NCBI GenBank assembly: GCA_013824165.1
Contig: PNNH01000015.1
Span: 1 to 64,000, forward strand
Origin: Methylibium sp.
GTDB taxonomy: Bacteria; Pseudomonadota; Gammaproteobacteria; Burkholderiales; Burkholderiaceae_C
Direction: 5' to 3'
Length of the DNA stretch: 64,000 nucleotides
Shown: piece after piece, positions 1-9,500 of the stretch
Layout of the letters: each line of letters starts with the position of its first letter
How positions within the stretch are numbered: the stretch's first letter is position 1
The notes under the pieces: model-generated
Told to the model about the DNA's origin: nothing
Databases searched by the model: none
The model's input: the letters and a program-made list of their open reading frames with translations, nothing else
Program-made: the position numbers and the translations under genes

Positions 1-500
1 ACTGCCGCCACCACGATCAGCGTCATTGCGTGGTTGCCGTTGAGCAGGTGGTTCCAGTCCAGCCCCATCACCTGCAGCGTGTAGGACACCACGCCGATCG
101 AGGGCGCGAACATGAACAGCCACAACACGCCGGCCACCGCAGGGGCGACCGCATAGGGCCAGATCAGCAGAGTCTTGTAGGCCATCGCGCCCTTGATGAC
201 GCGGTCGGCCATCACCGCCAGCAGCAGTGCCACCGACAGGCCGCACACCGCCACCAGGGCCGAGAACAGCGCGGTGATCTTGAACGAGGCCAGGTAGCTT
301 TCATCGCTGAACAACTGGCGGAAGTTGTCCAGGCCAACCCATTCGACCGACAGGCCGAAGGCGTCCTGCTGCTGCAGCGACTGCAGCAGCGCCTGGCCGG
401 CCGGCCAGAAGAAGAACACGGTGATGACGATCAGCTGCGGCGCCAGCAGCACCCAGGGCAGCCAGCCCGAGCGGAACAAGACTCTTTTTTCGACCGACAT
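1..500 (-). CDS. ugpA: sn-glycerol-3-phosphate ABC transporter permease UgpA (3' end cut by window)
   Basis: Inner-membrane permease of the UgpBAEC importer for sn-glycerol-3-phosphate and glycerophosphodiesters. The visible 166 residues begin MSVEKRVLFRSGWLPWVLLA, run into the first membrane helix, and continue through hydrophobic helices typical of MalF/UgpA-type permeases. The start ATG is at 498-500 with an AAGGAA Shine-Dalgarno sequence upstream. It lies 94 nt downstream of ugpB on the same strand, the usual ugpB-ugpA order. The C-terminus and the EAA loop lie beyond position 1, so the assignment rests on the N-terminal half and the neighbouring ugpB. Confidence 0.88.
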   Translation of the reverse strand, partial: MSVEKRVLFRSGWLPWVLLAPQLIVITVFFFWPAGQALLQSLQQQDAFGLSVEWVGLDNFRQLFSDESYLASFKITALFSALVAVCGLSVALLLAVMADRVIKGAMAYKTLLIWPYAVAPAVAGVLWLFMFAPSIGVVSYTLQVMGLDWNHLLNGNHAMTLIVVAA

Positions 501-531
501 ATGCGGTTCCTTGCAATGCACTCAAATGACA

Positions 532-568
532 GACCCGCCGAGCGGCGCTGACGCCGAGCCGGCGGGTC
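532..568 (-). repeat. Stem-loop in the ugpB-ugpA intergenic gap
   Basis: Two-tier inverted repeat. The outer arms GACCCGCCG (532-540) and CGGCGGGTC (560-568) pair perfectly; the inner arms CGGCG (543-547) and CGCCG (552-556) close on a CTGA loop. There is no T tract, so it looks like a 3' stabiliser or partial attenuator that lets the binding protein be made in excess of the permease, as seen in other importer operons. The function is inferred. Confidence 0.6.
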
Positions 569-594
569 GTTCAGTTCAAGTGGCTTCTACGGGA

Positions 595-1896
595 TTACTT
601 ATTGGCCTTCTGGAAGCGCTCGAGCTGCTCGTTGCCGCGCTTGACCGCCGCATCCAGGCCTTCCTTGGCGCTCTTCTTGCCGCCCCAGACCTGTTCCATC
701 TCCTCGTCGATGATGGTGCGGATCTGCACGAAGTTGCCCAGGCGGATGCCGCGCGACTTCTCGGTGGTCTTGCGGATCATCTGCTCGACCGAGACATCGG
801 TGCCGGGGTTGGCCTTGTAGAAGCCGCTCTTCTCGGTCATCTGGTACGAGGCCGTTGTCAGCGGCAGATAGCCGGTGCGCTGGTGGCTCTTGGCGGCTTC
901 CTCAGCCTTGGACAGGTGGGCGAAGAAATGGGCCACGCCCTTGTACTCCTCGGCCTTCTTGCCCGACATCACCCACAGGCTGGCGCCACCGATCACGGTG
1001 TTCTGCGGCGCGCCGGGAACATCGTGGTAGTAGGGCAGGGTGGAGATGCCGAAGGCGAACTTGGCGTTGCGCTTGGTGTTGCCGTACAGCGCGGAAGAAC
1101 CGGTGGTCATCGCGCACTCGCCCGAGACATAGGTCGCGTCAGCCGAGTTGCCGCGGCCTTTGTAGACGAACAGGCCCTGCTTGGACATATTGGCCAGGTT
1201 CTCGATGTGGCGCACATGCAGCGGCGAGTTGAAGGCCAGGCGCGTGTCTGTGCCGCCGAAGCCATTGCCCTTGGTCGCGAACTCGACGTTGTGCCAGGCG
1301 GAGAAGCTCTCCAGCTGGGTCCAGCTCTGCCAGCTGGTGGTGAACGGGCACTTGTGGCCACTGGCCTTCAGTTTGGCGGCCACCAGGGCCACTTCCGACC
1401 AGGTCTTGGGCGGCTGGTTGGGGTCGACACCGGCGGCCTTCAGCGCGTCCTTGTTGTAGTGCAGGACGGTGGTGGAGCTGTTGAAGGGGAAGGACAGCAT
1501 CTGGCCGTTGGGCGCGGTGTAGTAACCAGCGACAGCAGGCACATAGGCCTTGGGGTCGAAAGCCACGCCGGCCTTCTTCATCACTTCGCCAACCGGCACG
1601 ATCGCGCCCTTGCTGGCCATCATGGTGGCAGTGCCGACTTCAAAGACCTGCAGCACATGCGGCGCATTGCCGGCGCGGAAGGCGGCGATGGCGGCCGTCA
1701 TCGACTCGTCATAGCTGCCCTTGAAAGTCGGGACGATCTTGTAGTCCTTCTGGCTGGCATTGAAATCCTTGGCCAGGTCATTGACCCACTCGCCCAGGGC
1801 GCCGCCCATCGAGTGCCACCATTGAATCTCGGTCTGAGCCTGGACGGGAGCCAGGAACGCGGCCATCAGGGCCGCAGCGGTCAGTTTCAGTTTCAT
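595..1896 (-). CDS. ugpB: Glycerol-3-phosphate ABC transporter periplasmic binding protein UgpB
   Basis: Extracellular solute-binding protein family 1 member, 433 residues, close to the usual UgpB length of about 435. A Sec signal peptide (MKLKLTAAALMAAFLAPVQA) precedes the mature start QTEIQWWHSMGG, the characteristic UgpB N-terminus. The stretch GYYTAPNGQMLSFPFNSSTTV also fits UgpB. It delivers G3P or glycerophosphodiesters to the UgpA/UgpE permease. The start at 1896 is preceded by AGGAGAC. The gene diverges from glpR across a 254-nt region with several TTCG repeats, so GlpR-type control is plausible instead of, or as well as, PhoB control. Confidence 0.93.
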   Translation of the reverse strand: MKLKLTAAALMAAFLAPVQAQTEIQWWHSMGGALGEWVNDLAKDFNASQKDYKIVPTFKGSYDESMTAAIAAFRAGNAPHVLQVFEVGTATMMASKGAIVPVGEVMKKAGVAFDPKAYVPAVAGYYTAPNGQMLSFPFNSSTTVLHYNKDALKAAGVDPNQPPKTWSEVALVAAKLKASGHKCPFTTSWQSWTQLESFSAWHNVEFATKGNGFGGTDTRLAFNSPLHVRHIENLANMSKQGLFVYKGRGNSADATYVSGECAMTTGSSALYGNTKRNAKFAFGISTLPYYHDVPGAPQNTVIGGASLWVMSGKKAEEYKGVAHFFAHLSKAEEAAKSHQRTGYLPLTTASYQMTEKSGFYKANPGTDVSVEQMIRKTTEKSRGIRLGNFVQIRTIIDEEMEQVWGGKKSAKEGLDAAVKRGNEQLERFQKANK

Positions 1897-2061
1897 GAAT
1901 GAAGTCTCCTAGAGGGCAAAGGGCGCCAAGGCTAGCGCTTTTTTATGACAGAGATGTTGTGCCTGCAAAGCCGGTCCTCCGGCGCCGGAGAGTGTCTCGC
2001 GGGCGGCGGCTTGGGGCGAGCAGTTCACACGACCTTTGTCTTTGTCCGGACCTGATTGTTG

Positions 2062-2121
2062 TTCGAAACGTTTCGTATTGTGTACGAATTATCCATGTAT
2101 CGATTCGTTTGCTTTCGTATT
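2062..2121. promoter_or_regulatory. Candidate GlpR/DeoR-type operator cluster (TTCG repeats)
   Basis: An AT-rich patch in the ugpB/glpR divergent region. TTCG tetramers lie at 2062, 2072, 2104 and 2114, i.e. in pairs 10 bp apart with the pairs 42 bp apart, all on one helical face. It also contains a perfect palindrome CGAAACGTTTCG (2064-2075) and an inverted repeat TTCGTA (2072-2077)/TACGAA (2083-2088). Operators of the DeoR family, including GlpR and AgaR, are known to carry TTCG-containing repeats. Binding by the adjacent GlpR is inferred. Confidence 0.6.
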
Positions 2122-2150
2122 AGACTCGGCCGGTCAATGCATTCATCAAG

Positions 2151-2945
2151 ATGGCCGCGAGCGATTTGAACTCGAACCCGAGACAGCTGAGGCTGCTGGA
2201 CGTCGTCAGGCTGCGCGGCAGCGCCAGCGTGGAGGAGCTCTCCAAGGCGCTGGGCGTGACGCTGCAGACGGTGCGGCGCGATGTGCAGCGTCTGGCTGAC
2301 GCGGGCTTGCTGGCGCGCTTTCACGGCGGCGTGCGGGTGCCGACTTCGACCACGGAGAACATCGCCCACCAGCAGCGCGAAACCCTCAATGCCAGCGGCA
2401 AGGCCGCGATTGCGCGGGCGGTGGCGGCCGCGGTGCCGAATGACTGCTCGCTGATGATCAATATCGGCACGACCACCGAGGCCGTGGCACGCGAACTGCG
2501 CGGCCACAAAGGGCTGCGCGTCATCACCAACAACCTCAACGTGGCCAGCATCCTGTGCGCAAACCCGGATTGCGAGGTGATCGTGGCCGGCGGCATGGTG
2601 CGCCACCGCGACCATGCCATCGTCGGCGAGGCGGCCGTTGACTTCGTGCGTCAGTTCAAGGTGGACATCGCACTGATCGGCGTGTCCGGCATCGAGGCCG
2701 ACGGCACGCTGCGCGACTTCGACTACCGCGAGGTCAAGGTGGCGCAGACCATCATTGAGCACTCGCGCGAGGTCTGGCTGCTGGCCGACAGCAGCAAGTT
2801 CCACCGCCCGGCCATGGTGCGCCTGGCGACGCTGGACCAGATCGACCGCATCTTCACCGAGGCACCGCCGCCCGACCCCTTCCCGGTCTTGCTGGCCGAG
2901 GCCGGCGTGCGCTGCGAGATTGCCGAACCGGCGGCCCTGCGATGA
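2151..2945 (+). CDS. glpR: DeoR-family transcriptional repressor, GlpR-like
   Basis: A 264-residue DeoR/GlpR regulator. The N-terminal DeoR helix-turn-helix (about residues 10-60, with RGSASVEELSKALGVTLQTV then RRDVQRLADAGLLARFHGG) is followed by the sugar-phosphate isomerase-like sensor domain with the family segment INIGTTTEAVARELRG. In GlpR the ligand is glycerol-3-phosphate. Its position next to ugpB and upstream of glpD fits control of G3P uptake and oxidation. Its stop overlaps the start of the next gene (ATGA), suggesting translational coupling. The family assignment is firm; the ligand is inferred from context. Confidence 0.87.
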   Translation: MAASDLNSNPRQLRLLDVVRLRGSASVEELSKALGVTLQTVRRDVQRLADAGLLARFHGGVRVPTSTTENIAHQQRETLNASGKAAIARAVAAAVPNDCSLMINIGTTTEAVARELRGHKGLRVITNNLNVASILCANPDCEVIVAGGMVRHRDHAIVGEAAVDFVRQFKVDIALIGVSGIEADGTLRDFDYREVKVAQTIIEHSREVWLLADSSKFHRPAMVRLATLDQIDRIFTEAPPPDPFPVLLAEAGVRCEIAEPAALR

Positions 2946-4600
2946 AGCTGCTGCTGAACCTGCTTGCAGCGATTGCGCTGCTGGTCTGGGGAACCTATCT
3001 GGTTCGCACCGGCATCCTGCGCGTGTTCGGCGCCAGCTTGCGCAGCGTGCTGGCCGGCAGTCTGGGCAGCCGGCCCGCCGCGCTGGTGGCGGGGCTGGGT
3101 GTCACGGCGCTGGTGCAGTCGGGCACGGCCACCGGCCTGATCGTTTCGTCCTTTGTCGGTCAGGGCCTGATGCCGCTGGGTACCGCGCTGGCTGCGATGC
3201 TCGGCGCGGACATGGGCAGCGCGCTGATGGCCGTGGTGTTCTCCTTCGACCTGTCTTGGCTCTCGCCGCTGCTGATCTTCATCGGCGTGGTGCTGTTCAT
3301 CTCGCGCAAGTCCAGCACCGTCGGGCGCTTCGGTCGGGTGCTGATCGGCCTGGGCCTGATGCTGCTGGCGCTGCGCCTGATCGGCGAGACCACCACGCTG
3401 ATGGTGCAGTCGCCGGTGGTGAAGGCGCTGCTGTCCACGCTCTCCAGCGATCTGCTGCTTGAACTGACGGTGGGCGCCACGCTGGCCGTCGTGGCCTATT
3501 CCAGTCTGGCCATCGTGCTGCTGACGGCTACGCTGGCGGTGTCCGGTGCGATCCCGCTGGAGGTGGCCATGGGCCTGGTGCTAGGCGCCAATCTGGGCAG
3601 CGGCCTGCTGGGCGTGATCGTCACCGCCCGCTCGCCGGCCGAGGTGCGCCAGGTGCTGGTGGGCAATCTGGTCTTCAAGCTGATGGGCGTGCTGCTGGCG
3701 ATGCCTTTGCTGGGCGCCTGGCTGCGCGAGCTGCGCCAGCATGTCGATCCCGCGTCGGCCGTGGTGCTCACGCATCTGGCATTCAATGTCGGGCTGGCCG
3801 TGCTGATGGTGGGCATCACGCCGCTGGTCGCGCGCTGGGTGGCGCGCGCCTTGCCGGTGCCGCAACGAGCGGCGCGGCCGGGTCGCCCGCATCACCTCGA
3901 CCCGTCGGCCCTCGCCACGCCGTCGCTGGCGATTTCCTGCGCGGCACGAGAGGCCCTGCATCAGGCCGATGTGGTGGAGACCATGCTGCAGGGCATGCTG
4001 CGCGTCATCAAGGACGACGACGCGCGCCTGGCCGAAGAGCTTCGCAAGATGGATGACACGGTGGACGAGCTGTATTCGGCCATCAAGTACTACCTGACCA
4101 AGATCTCGCGCGAGGCCCTGGGTGAAGAGGAAAGCCGGCGCTGGACCGACATCATCAGCTTCACGATCAATATGGAGCAGATCGGCGACATCATCGAGCG
4201 CGTGCTGCTGGACATCGAGGACAAGAAGATCAGCCGCGGCCGCAACTTCTCCGATGCCGGCATGGCCGAGATCTGCGAGCTGCATGCGCGTCTGGTCGAC
4301 AACCTGCGCCTGGGCATGAGCGTCTTCTTGAACGGCTCGGAGCGCGATGCGCGCAAGCTGCTGCAGGAAAAGGCGCGCTTTCGCGATCTGGAACGCGCCT
4401 ATGCCGCCACGCATCTGGAGCGCCTGAGCGGCAAGACCTTGCAGAGCATCGAGACCAGCTCGCTGCATCTGGACCTGATCAGCGAGCTCAAGCGCATCAA
4501 CTCGCACCTCTGCTCGATTGCCTACCCCATTCTTGACTCGGCTGGCGCCCTGGCGCCCAACCGCCTGCGTGGCAGCGCGGTGGCCGATGGCGGTGCCTGA
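2942..4600 (+). CDS. Na/Pi cotransporter family protein with C-terminal PhoU domain (YjbB-like)
   Basis: A 552-residue membrane protein. The N-terminal about 300 residues are hydrophobic and carry the duplicated Na/Pi-transporter repeats, including LVQSGTATGLIVSSFVGQG and, in the second half, GLVLGANLGSGLLG. Residues about 345-540 are helical and PhoU-like (VETMLQGMLRVIKDDDARLA, then MEQIGDIIERVLLD). Length and architecture match E. coli YjbB, which exports phosphate when overproduced. It overlaps glpR by 4 nt and precedes glpD by 24 nt, so it is probably co-transcribed with the G3P genes and may dispose of phosphate freed by G3P catabolism. The direction of transport is inferred. Confidence 0.88.
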   Translation: MKLLLNLLAAIALLVWGTYLVRTGILRVFGASLRSVLAGSLGSRPAALVAGLGVTALVQSGTATGLIVSSFVGQGLMPLGTALAAMLGADMGSALMAVVFSFDLSWLSPLLIFIGVVLFISRKSSTVGRFGRVLIGLGLMLLALRLIGETTTLMVQSPVVKALLSTLSSDLLLELTVGATLAVVAYSSLAIVLLTATLAVSGAIPLEVAMGLVLGANLGSGLLGVIVTARSPAEVRQVLVGNLVFKLMGVLLAMPLLGAWLRELRQHVDPASAVVLTHLAFNVGLAVLMVGITPLVARWVARALPVPQRAARPGRPHHLDPSALATPSLAISCAAREALHQADVVETMLQGMLRVIKDDDARLAEELRKMDDTVDELYSAIKYYLTKISREALGEEESRRWTDIISFTINMEQIGDIIERVLLDIEDKKISRGRNFSDAGMAEICELHARLVDNLRLGMSVFLNGSERDARKLLQEKARFRDLERAYAATHLERLSGKTLQSIETSSLHLDLISELKRINSHLCSIAYPILDSAGALAPNRLRGSAVADGGA

Positions 4601-4624
4601 GAACCGGCGCCTGGATTGCTGACC

Positions 4625-6232
4625 ATGTTGAAGACTGTTGCTCATCCCGCCCCGCTGCTGACTGATCGGGCGGCCTTGCTTGAGAGGCTGGCGCAGCCGC
4701 ATACCTACGACTTGGCCGTCGTCGGCGGCGGCGCCACCGGCCTGGGCCTGGCGCTGGACGCTGCGGCGCGCGGCTTCAGCGTGGTCCTGCTGGAGTCCTA
4801 TGACTTTGCCAAGGGCACCTCGTCGCGCGCCACCAAGCTGGTGCATGGGGGCGTGCGCTACCTGGCGCAGGGCAATGTGGCCCTGGTGCGCGAGGCGCTG
4901 CACGAGCGTGCCACCTTGCTCGCGAATGCGCCGCATCTGGCCAGCCGCCTGCCCTTTGTGATGCCGTCCTATGGTCTGTGGCAGAAGCCTTTCTACGGCA
5001 TCGGCCTAAAGGTTTACGACGCACTCGCCGGTCAGGCCGGCCTGGGCGCGACCGACTTCCTCAGCCGGGTGCAGACCGAGCGCCTGCTTCCCAATGTGCG
5101 TGGTGAAGGCTTGCATGGCGGCGTGCGTTACTGGGACGGTCAGTTTGACGATGCGCGCCTGGCGCTGGCGCTGGCCCGCACGGCGGCCGCGCAGGGCGCC
5201 TTGCTGCTGAACTATTGCCCGGTGACCTCACTGCTGCACGAGGGCAATCGCGTGGCCGGCCTGGTCTGCCAGGACCGCGAGAGCGGTCGCAGCTTCAAGG
5301 TGCAGGCGCGTTGCGTCGTCAACGCGACTGGTGTCTGGGTTGATGAGCTGCGCCGCCAGGACGGGCAGACCTTGCAGCGCCCCGTGTCCGCTATGGTGGC
5401 GCCCAGTCAGGGCGTGCATGTGGTGGTGGATCGCGAGTTCCTGCCCACCGACCATGCCTTGCTGGTGCCCAAGACCGCTGACGGCCGTGTGCTCTTCGCC
5501 GTGCCCTGGCTGGGCAAGACCATCCTGGGCACCACGGACACTCCGCGCGAGGATCTCAGCCTGGAGCCGACCCCTTTCGCCGAAGAGCTGGCCTTCATCC
5601 TTGGCGAAGCCGGGCGTTACCTGACGCGTGCGCCAAGCCGCGACGATGTGCGCAGTGTCTGGGTGGGCCTGCGCCCGCTGGTGCGCCCGGATTCGGGCGA
5701 CGGCGAGAGCGACACCAAGACCATCAGCCGTGAGCATGTGGTGCGCGTCAGCCGCTCAGGCCTGGTCAGCGTGACCGGCGGAAAGTGGACTACCTACCGT
5801 TCGATGGCTGAAGACGTGCTGGCCCAGTGCGCCGACGCCGGGCTGCTGCAGCGCCGACCCGAGGGCGTGACGCGCGAGCTGCGCCTGGTCGGCGGCGAGG
5901 ACATCGGCTCGGCGCATCCACCGCTGAGCGCCGCACCGGGCTATCACCTCTACGGCAGCGAAGCCTATCGGGTGCAGGCGCTCGACGGCGGGCAGCGCCA
6001 GCTGGGCGCTGGCCTCACCGAGGCCATGGTGCGCTTTGCGGCGCGCTACGAGTACGCGCGCACGGTCGAGGACATGCTGGCCCGGCGCCATCGCCTGCTG
6101 TTCCTGGACGCGCGGGCCGCTGCCGCGCTGGCGCCTGCGGTGGCCGCCCTGCTGCAGCGCGAGACGGGCGTGGACCCGCAGCTGGAGTCCTTCCTGGCCC
6201 TGTGCCAGCAGTACGCGACGCTGCCTGCCTGA
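4625..6232 (+). CDS. glpD: Aerobic glycerol-3-phosphate dehydrogenase
   Basis: Membrane-associated flavoenzyme oxidising sn-glycerol-3-phosphate to dihydroxyacetone phosphate and passing electrons to ubiquinone. The N-terminal dinucleotide-binding fold VVGGGATGLGLALDAAARG is followed by the FAD-family motif GTSSRATKLVHGGVRYL, typical of GlpD, and by later segments VPWLGKTILGTTDTPR and VTGGKWTTYRSMAEDVL. The length of 535 residues is normal. The ATG at 4625 is preferred over an in-frame TTG at 4616. It is the third gene of the glpR cluster. Confidence 0.95.
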   Translation: MLKTVAHPAPLLTDRAALLERLAQPHTYDLAVVGGGATGLGLALDAAARGFSVVLLESYDFAKGTSSRATKLVHGGVRYLAQGNVALVREALHERATLLANAPHLASRLPFVMPSYGLWQKPFYGIGLKVYDALAGQAGLGATDFLSRVQTERLLPNVRGEGLHGGVRYWDGQFDDARLALALARTAAAQGALLLNYCPVTSLLHEGNRVAGLVCQDRESGRSFKVQARCVVNATGVWVDELRRQDGQTLQRPVSAMVAPSQGVHVVVDREFLPTDHALLVPKTADGRVLFAVPWLGKTILGTTDTPREDLSLEPTPFAEELAFILGEAGRYLTRAPSRDDVRSVWVGLRPLVRPDSGDGESDTKTISREHVVRVSRSGLVSVTGGKWTTYRSMAEDVLAQCADAGLLQRRPEGVTRELRLVGGEDIGSAHPPLSAAPGYHLYGSEAYRVQALDGGQRQLGAGLTEAMVRFAARYEYARTVEDMLARRHRLLFLDARAAAALAPAVAALLQRETGVDPQLESFLALCQQYATLPA

Positions 6233-6509
6233 GCAGGACTGAACCCGCCCGAGTGCGGGAGGGCTGGGGCGCTCAGAAGCAGTGCCCGCCCAGGGGCTTT
6301 GCTGCACTGCGGTACGATTCGCCTTCGACGCACAGCCGGCTCGCGGATCAGGGTTGCGAGCTGCCGGCGCTTCGACGTGAAGGCCGCCAAATCAAGAGCG
6401 GGCCGCTCCGCAAGAGGGTCACGAGCCCGCAGTAGTCAGCCAGTTTCCCAGCCCGCCTGCGCCCAGCGCAGCTCAACTCCAGGGCGCGCTGCCCGTGCGC
6501 CCGGCCGCC
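6233..6509. other. Intergenic region glpD to FAD/Fe-S oxidoreductase, no gene seen
   Basis: 277 nt. I see short GC-rich inverted repeats (CCCGC at 6245-6249 with GCGGG nearby) but no T tract, no clear promoter and no conserved coding frame. Confidence 0.5.
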
Positions 6510-9500
6510 ATGAATGCAAAGCATCCGCTGATGCCCGTCGCCCAGTCCACCGCTATCGCCGCTGCGCCTGCCCACGCAGAGTCGCACGAGTTGCCTGCCC
6601 GCCTGCGCGAGATCCCCTACAACTACACCTCTTTCTCCGACCGCGAGATCGTCATCCGCCTGCTGGGTCAGCGTGCCTGGTCGCTGCTGAACCAGCTGCG
6701 CGAGGAGCGCCAGACCGGCCGCTCAGCCCGCATGCTTTACGAAGTGCTGGGTGATATCTGGGTGGTGCAGCGCAACCCGTACCTGCAGGACGACCTGCTG
6801 GACAACCCCAAGCGCCGCGCCCAGCTGATCGAGGCGCTGCAGCACCGCCTGCATGAGGTGGAGCGCCGCCGCAATCCGGCGGCAGATGCGCAGCGCGATG
6901 CCTCGGTGGGCGAGCTGCTGAAGTTGGCGCATGCCGCGGTCGAGCAGTTCTCGCACAGTTTCGAGCTCACGGCCGATCTGCGCCGCCGTGCGTCCAAGCT
7001 GCTGGCGCGCCACACCGCGCGCGACAACATCAAGTTCGACGGCCTCTCGCGCGTCTCGCATGTGACCGACGCGACCGACTGGCGGGTCGAGTACCCCTTC
7101 GTCGTGCTGACACCCGACAGCGAGGCCGAGATGGCCCAGCTGGTGAAGGACTGCTTCGAGCTGGGCCTGACCGTGATCCCGCGCGGCGGCGGCACTGGCT
7201 ATACCGGCGGCGCGGTGCCGCTGGTGTGGAACAGCGCGGTGATCAATACCGAGAAGCTGGAAGCGCTGCGCGGTGTCGAGATGCTGGAGCTGCCCGGCGT
7301 CGGCCGGCCGGTGGCCACCATCTTCAGCGAAGCCGGCGTGGTGACGCAGCGCGTCGCTGACCTGGCCGAGCAGCACGGCTTCGTCTTCGCCGTCGATCCC
7401 ACCTCGGCCGAGGCCTCCTGCGTGGGCGGCAATGTGGCGATGAATGCCGGCGGCAAGAAGGCGGTGCTGTGGGGCACGGCGCTGGACAACCTGGCCTCGT
7501 GGAAGATGGTCACGCCCGAAGCCAAGTGGCTGGAGGTCATCCGCCTCAACCACAACCTGGGCAAGATCCATGATGTCGAGGTGGCGAGCTTCGAGCTGCG
7601 CTACTTCGATGCCTCGGGCAAGAAACTGGAACGCACCGAGCGCCTCGACATCCCCGGCCGCGTGTTCCGCAAGGAAGGGCTGGGCAAGGACGTCACCGAC
7701 AAGTTCCTCGCCGGCCTGCCGGGCATCCAGAAGGAAGGCTGCGACGGCCTTATCACGAGCTGCCGCTGGGTGGTGCACCGCATGCCCAAGCATGTGCGCA
7801 CCGTCTGCCTGGAGTTTTTCGGCAACCCCAAGGAGTGCGTGCCCTCGATCGTCGAGATCAAGAACTACATGTTCTCGCTGTCGCGCAGCGACGCGCCCGG
7901 CGGCGTCAACACCGAGCATGGCGGCCCGTCGCCGGTGCTGCTGGCCGGTCTCGAACACCTGGACGACCGTTATCTGAAGGCGGTGGGCTACGCGACCAAG
8001 AGCAAGCGCGGCGGCCTGCCCAAGATGGTGCTGATCGGCGACATCGTCGGCGACGACGAGGATGCGGTGGCGCGTGCCACCTCGGAAGTGGTGCGCCTGG
8101 CCAATGGCCGCAGCGGCGAGGGTTTCATCGCCGTCAGCGCCGATGCACGCAAGAAATTCTGGCTGGACCGCAAGCGTACGGCGGCGATCTCCAAGCACAC
8201 CAACGCCTTCAAGGTGAACGAGGACGTGGTGATTCCGCTGGAGCGCATGGGCGAGTACACCCTGGGCATCGAGCGCATCAATATCGAGCTTTCGCTGCGC
8301 AACAAGCTGGCCCTGGTGGACGCGCTGACAGCGCTATTTGCACGCGGCAATCTGCCGCTGGGCAAGAGCGACGACGCCGGCGAGATTCCGAGTGCCGAGC
8401 TGCTGGAAGACCGCGTGCAGCAAGCACTGTCGCTGCTGGCTGCGGTCGGTGGTCAGTGGCAACGCTGGAAGGATGAGCTTGACCTGCCGCGCGAGGAAGA
8501 GCGCAGCTACTTCGACCAGTTGCAGGACCACAGCCTGCGCGCCTCGTGGAAGACGCAGATCCTCAAGCCCCTGCAGGACATCTTCAGCGGCGCTTCCTTC
8601 GCGCCCATCCTCGACGAGTGCCGCCGCATCCACAAGGAAGTGCTGCGTGGCCGCACCTGGGTGGCGCTGCACATGCATGCCGGCGACGGCAATGTGCACA
8701 CCAACATCCCGGTCAACAGCGACAACTACGAGATGCTGCAGACCGCGCATGAGGCGGTGGCCCGCATCATGAAGCTGGCGCGCTCGCTGGACGGCGTGAT
8801 CTCGGGCGAGCATGGCATCGGCATCACCAAGTTGGAGTTCCTCTCGGAAGAAGAGCTGGCGCCCTTCGCCGACTACAAGGCCAGGATCGACCCCGAGGGC
8901 CGCTTCAACAAGGGCAAGCTGCTGCGTCCGGACGCCTCGACGCACGGCACCTTCGCTGATCTGACCAATGCCTACACGCCCAGCTTTGGGCTGATGGGGC
9001 ATGAGTCGCTGATCATGCAGCAGAGCGATATCGGCGCCATTGCCGACAGCGTCAAGGACTGCCTGCGTTGCGGCAAGTGCAAGCCTGTCTGCGCCACCCA
9101 TGTGCCGCGCGCAAATCTGCTCTACAGCCCGCGCAACAAGATCCTCGCCACCTCGCTGCTGGTCGAGGCCTTCCTCTACGAGGAGCAGACGCGCCGCGGA
9201 GTGTCGATCAAGCACTGGCAGGAGTTCGAGGACGTGGCCGACCATTGCACGGTCTGCCACAAGTGCGCCAGCCCCTGCCCGGTGAAGATTGACTTCGGCG
9301 ATGTCACGATGAATATGCGCAACCTGCTGCGCAAGATGGGGCAGAAGAGCTTCCGCCCCGGCAACGCAGCGGCTATGTTCATGCTCAACGCCACCAATCC
9401 CGAGACCATCAAGCTGGCGCGCAGCGCCATGGTGGGCGTGGGCTTCAAGGCGCAGCGCTTTGCGCACGACCTGCTGAAAGGCTTTGCGAAGAAGCAGACC

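Noticed and set aside
6495-6509. GTG start for the FAD/Fe-S fusion
   Set aside because: The ATG 15 nt downstream begins MNAKHPLMP and is the more ordinary start; the five extra residues add nothing recognisable.
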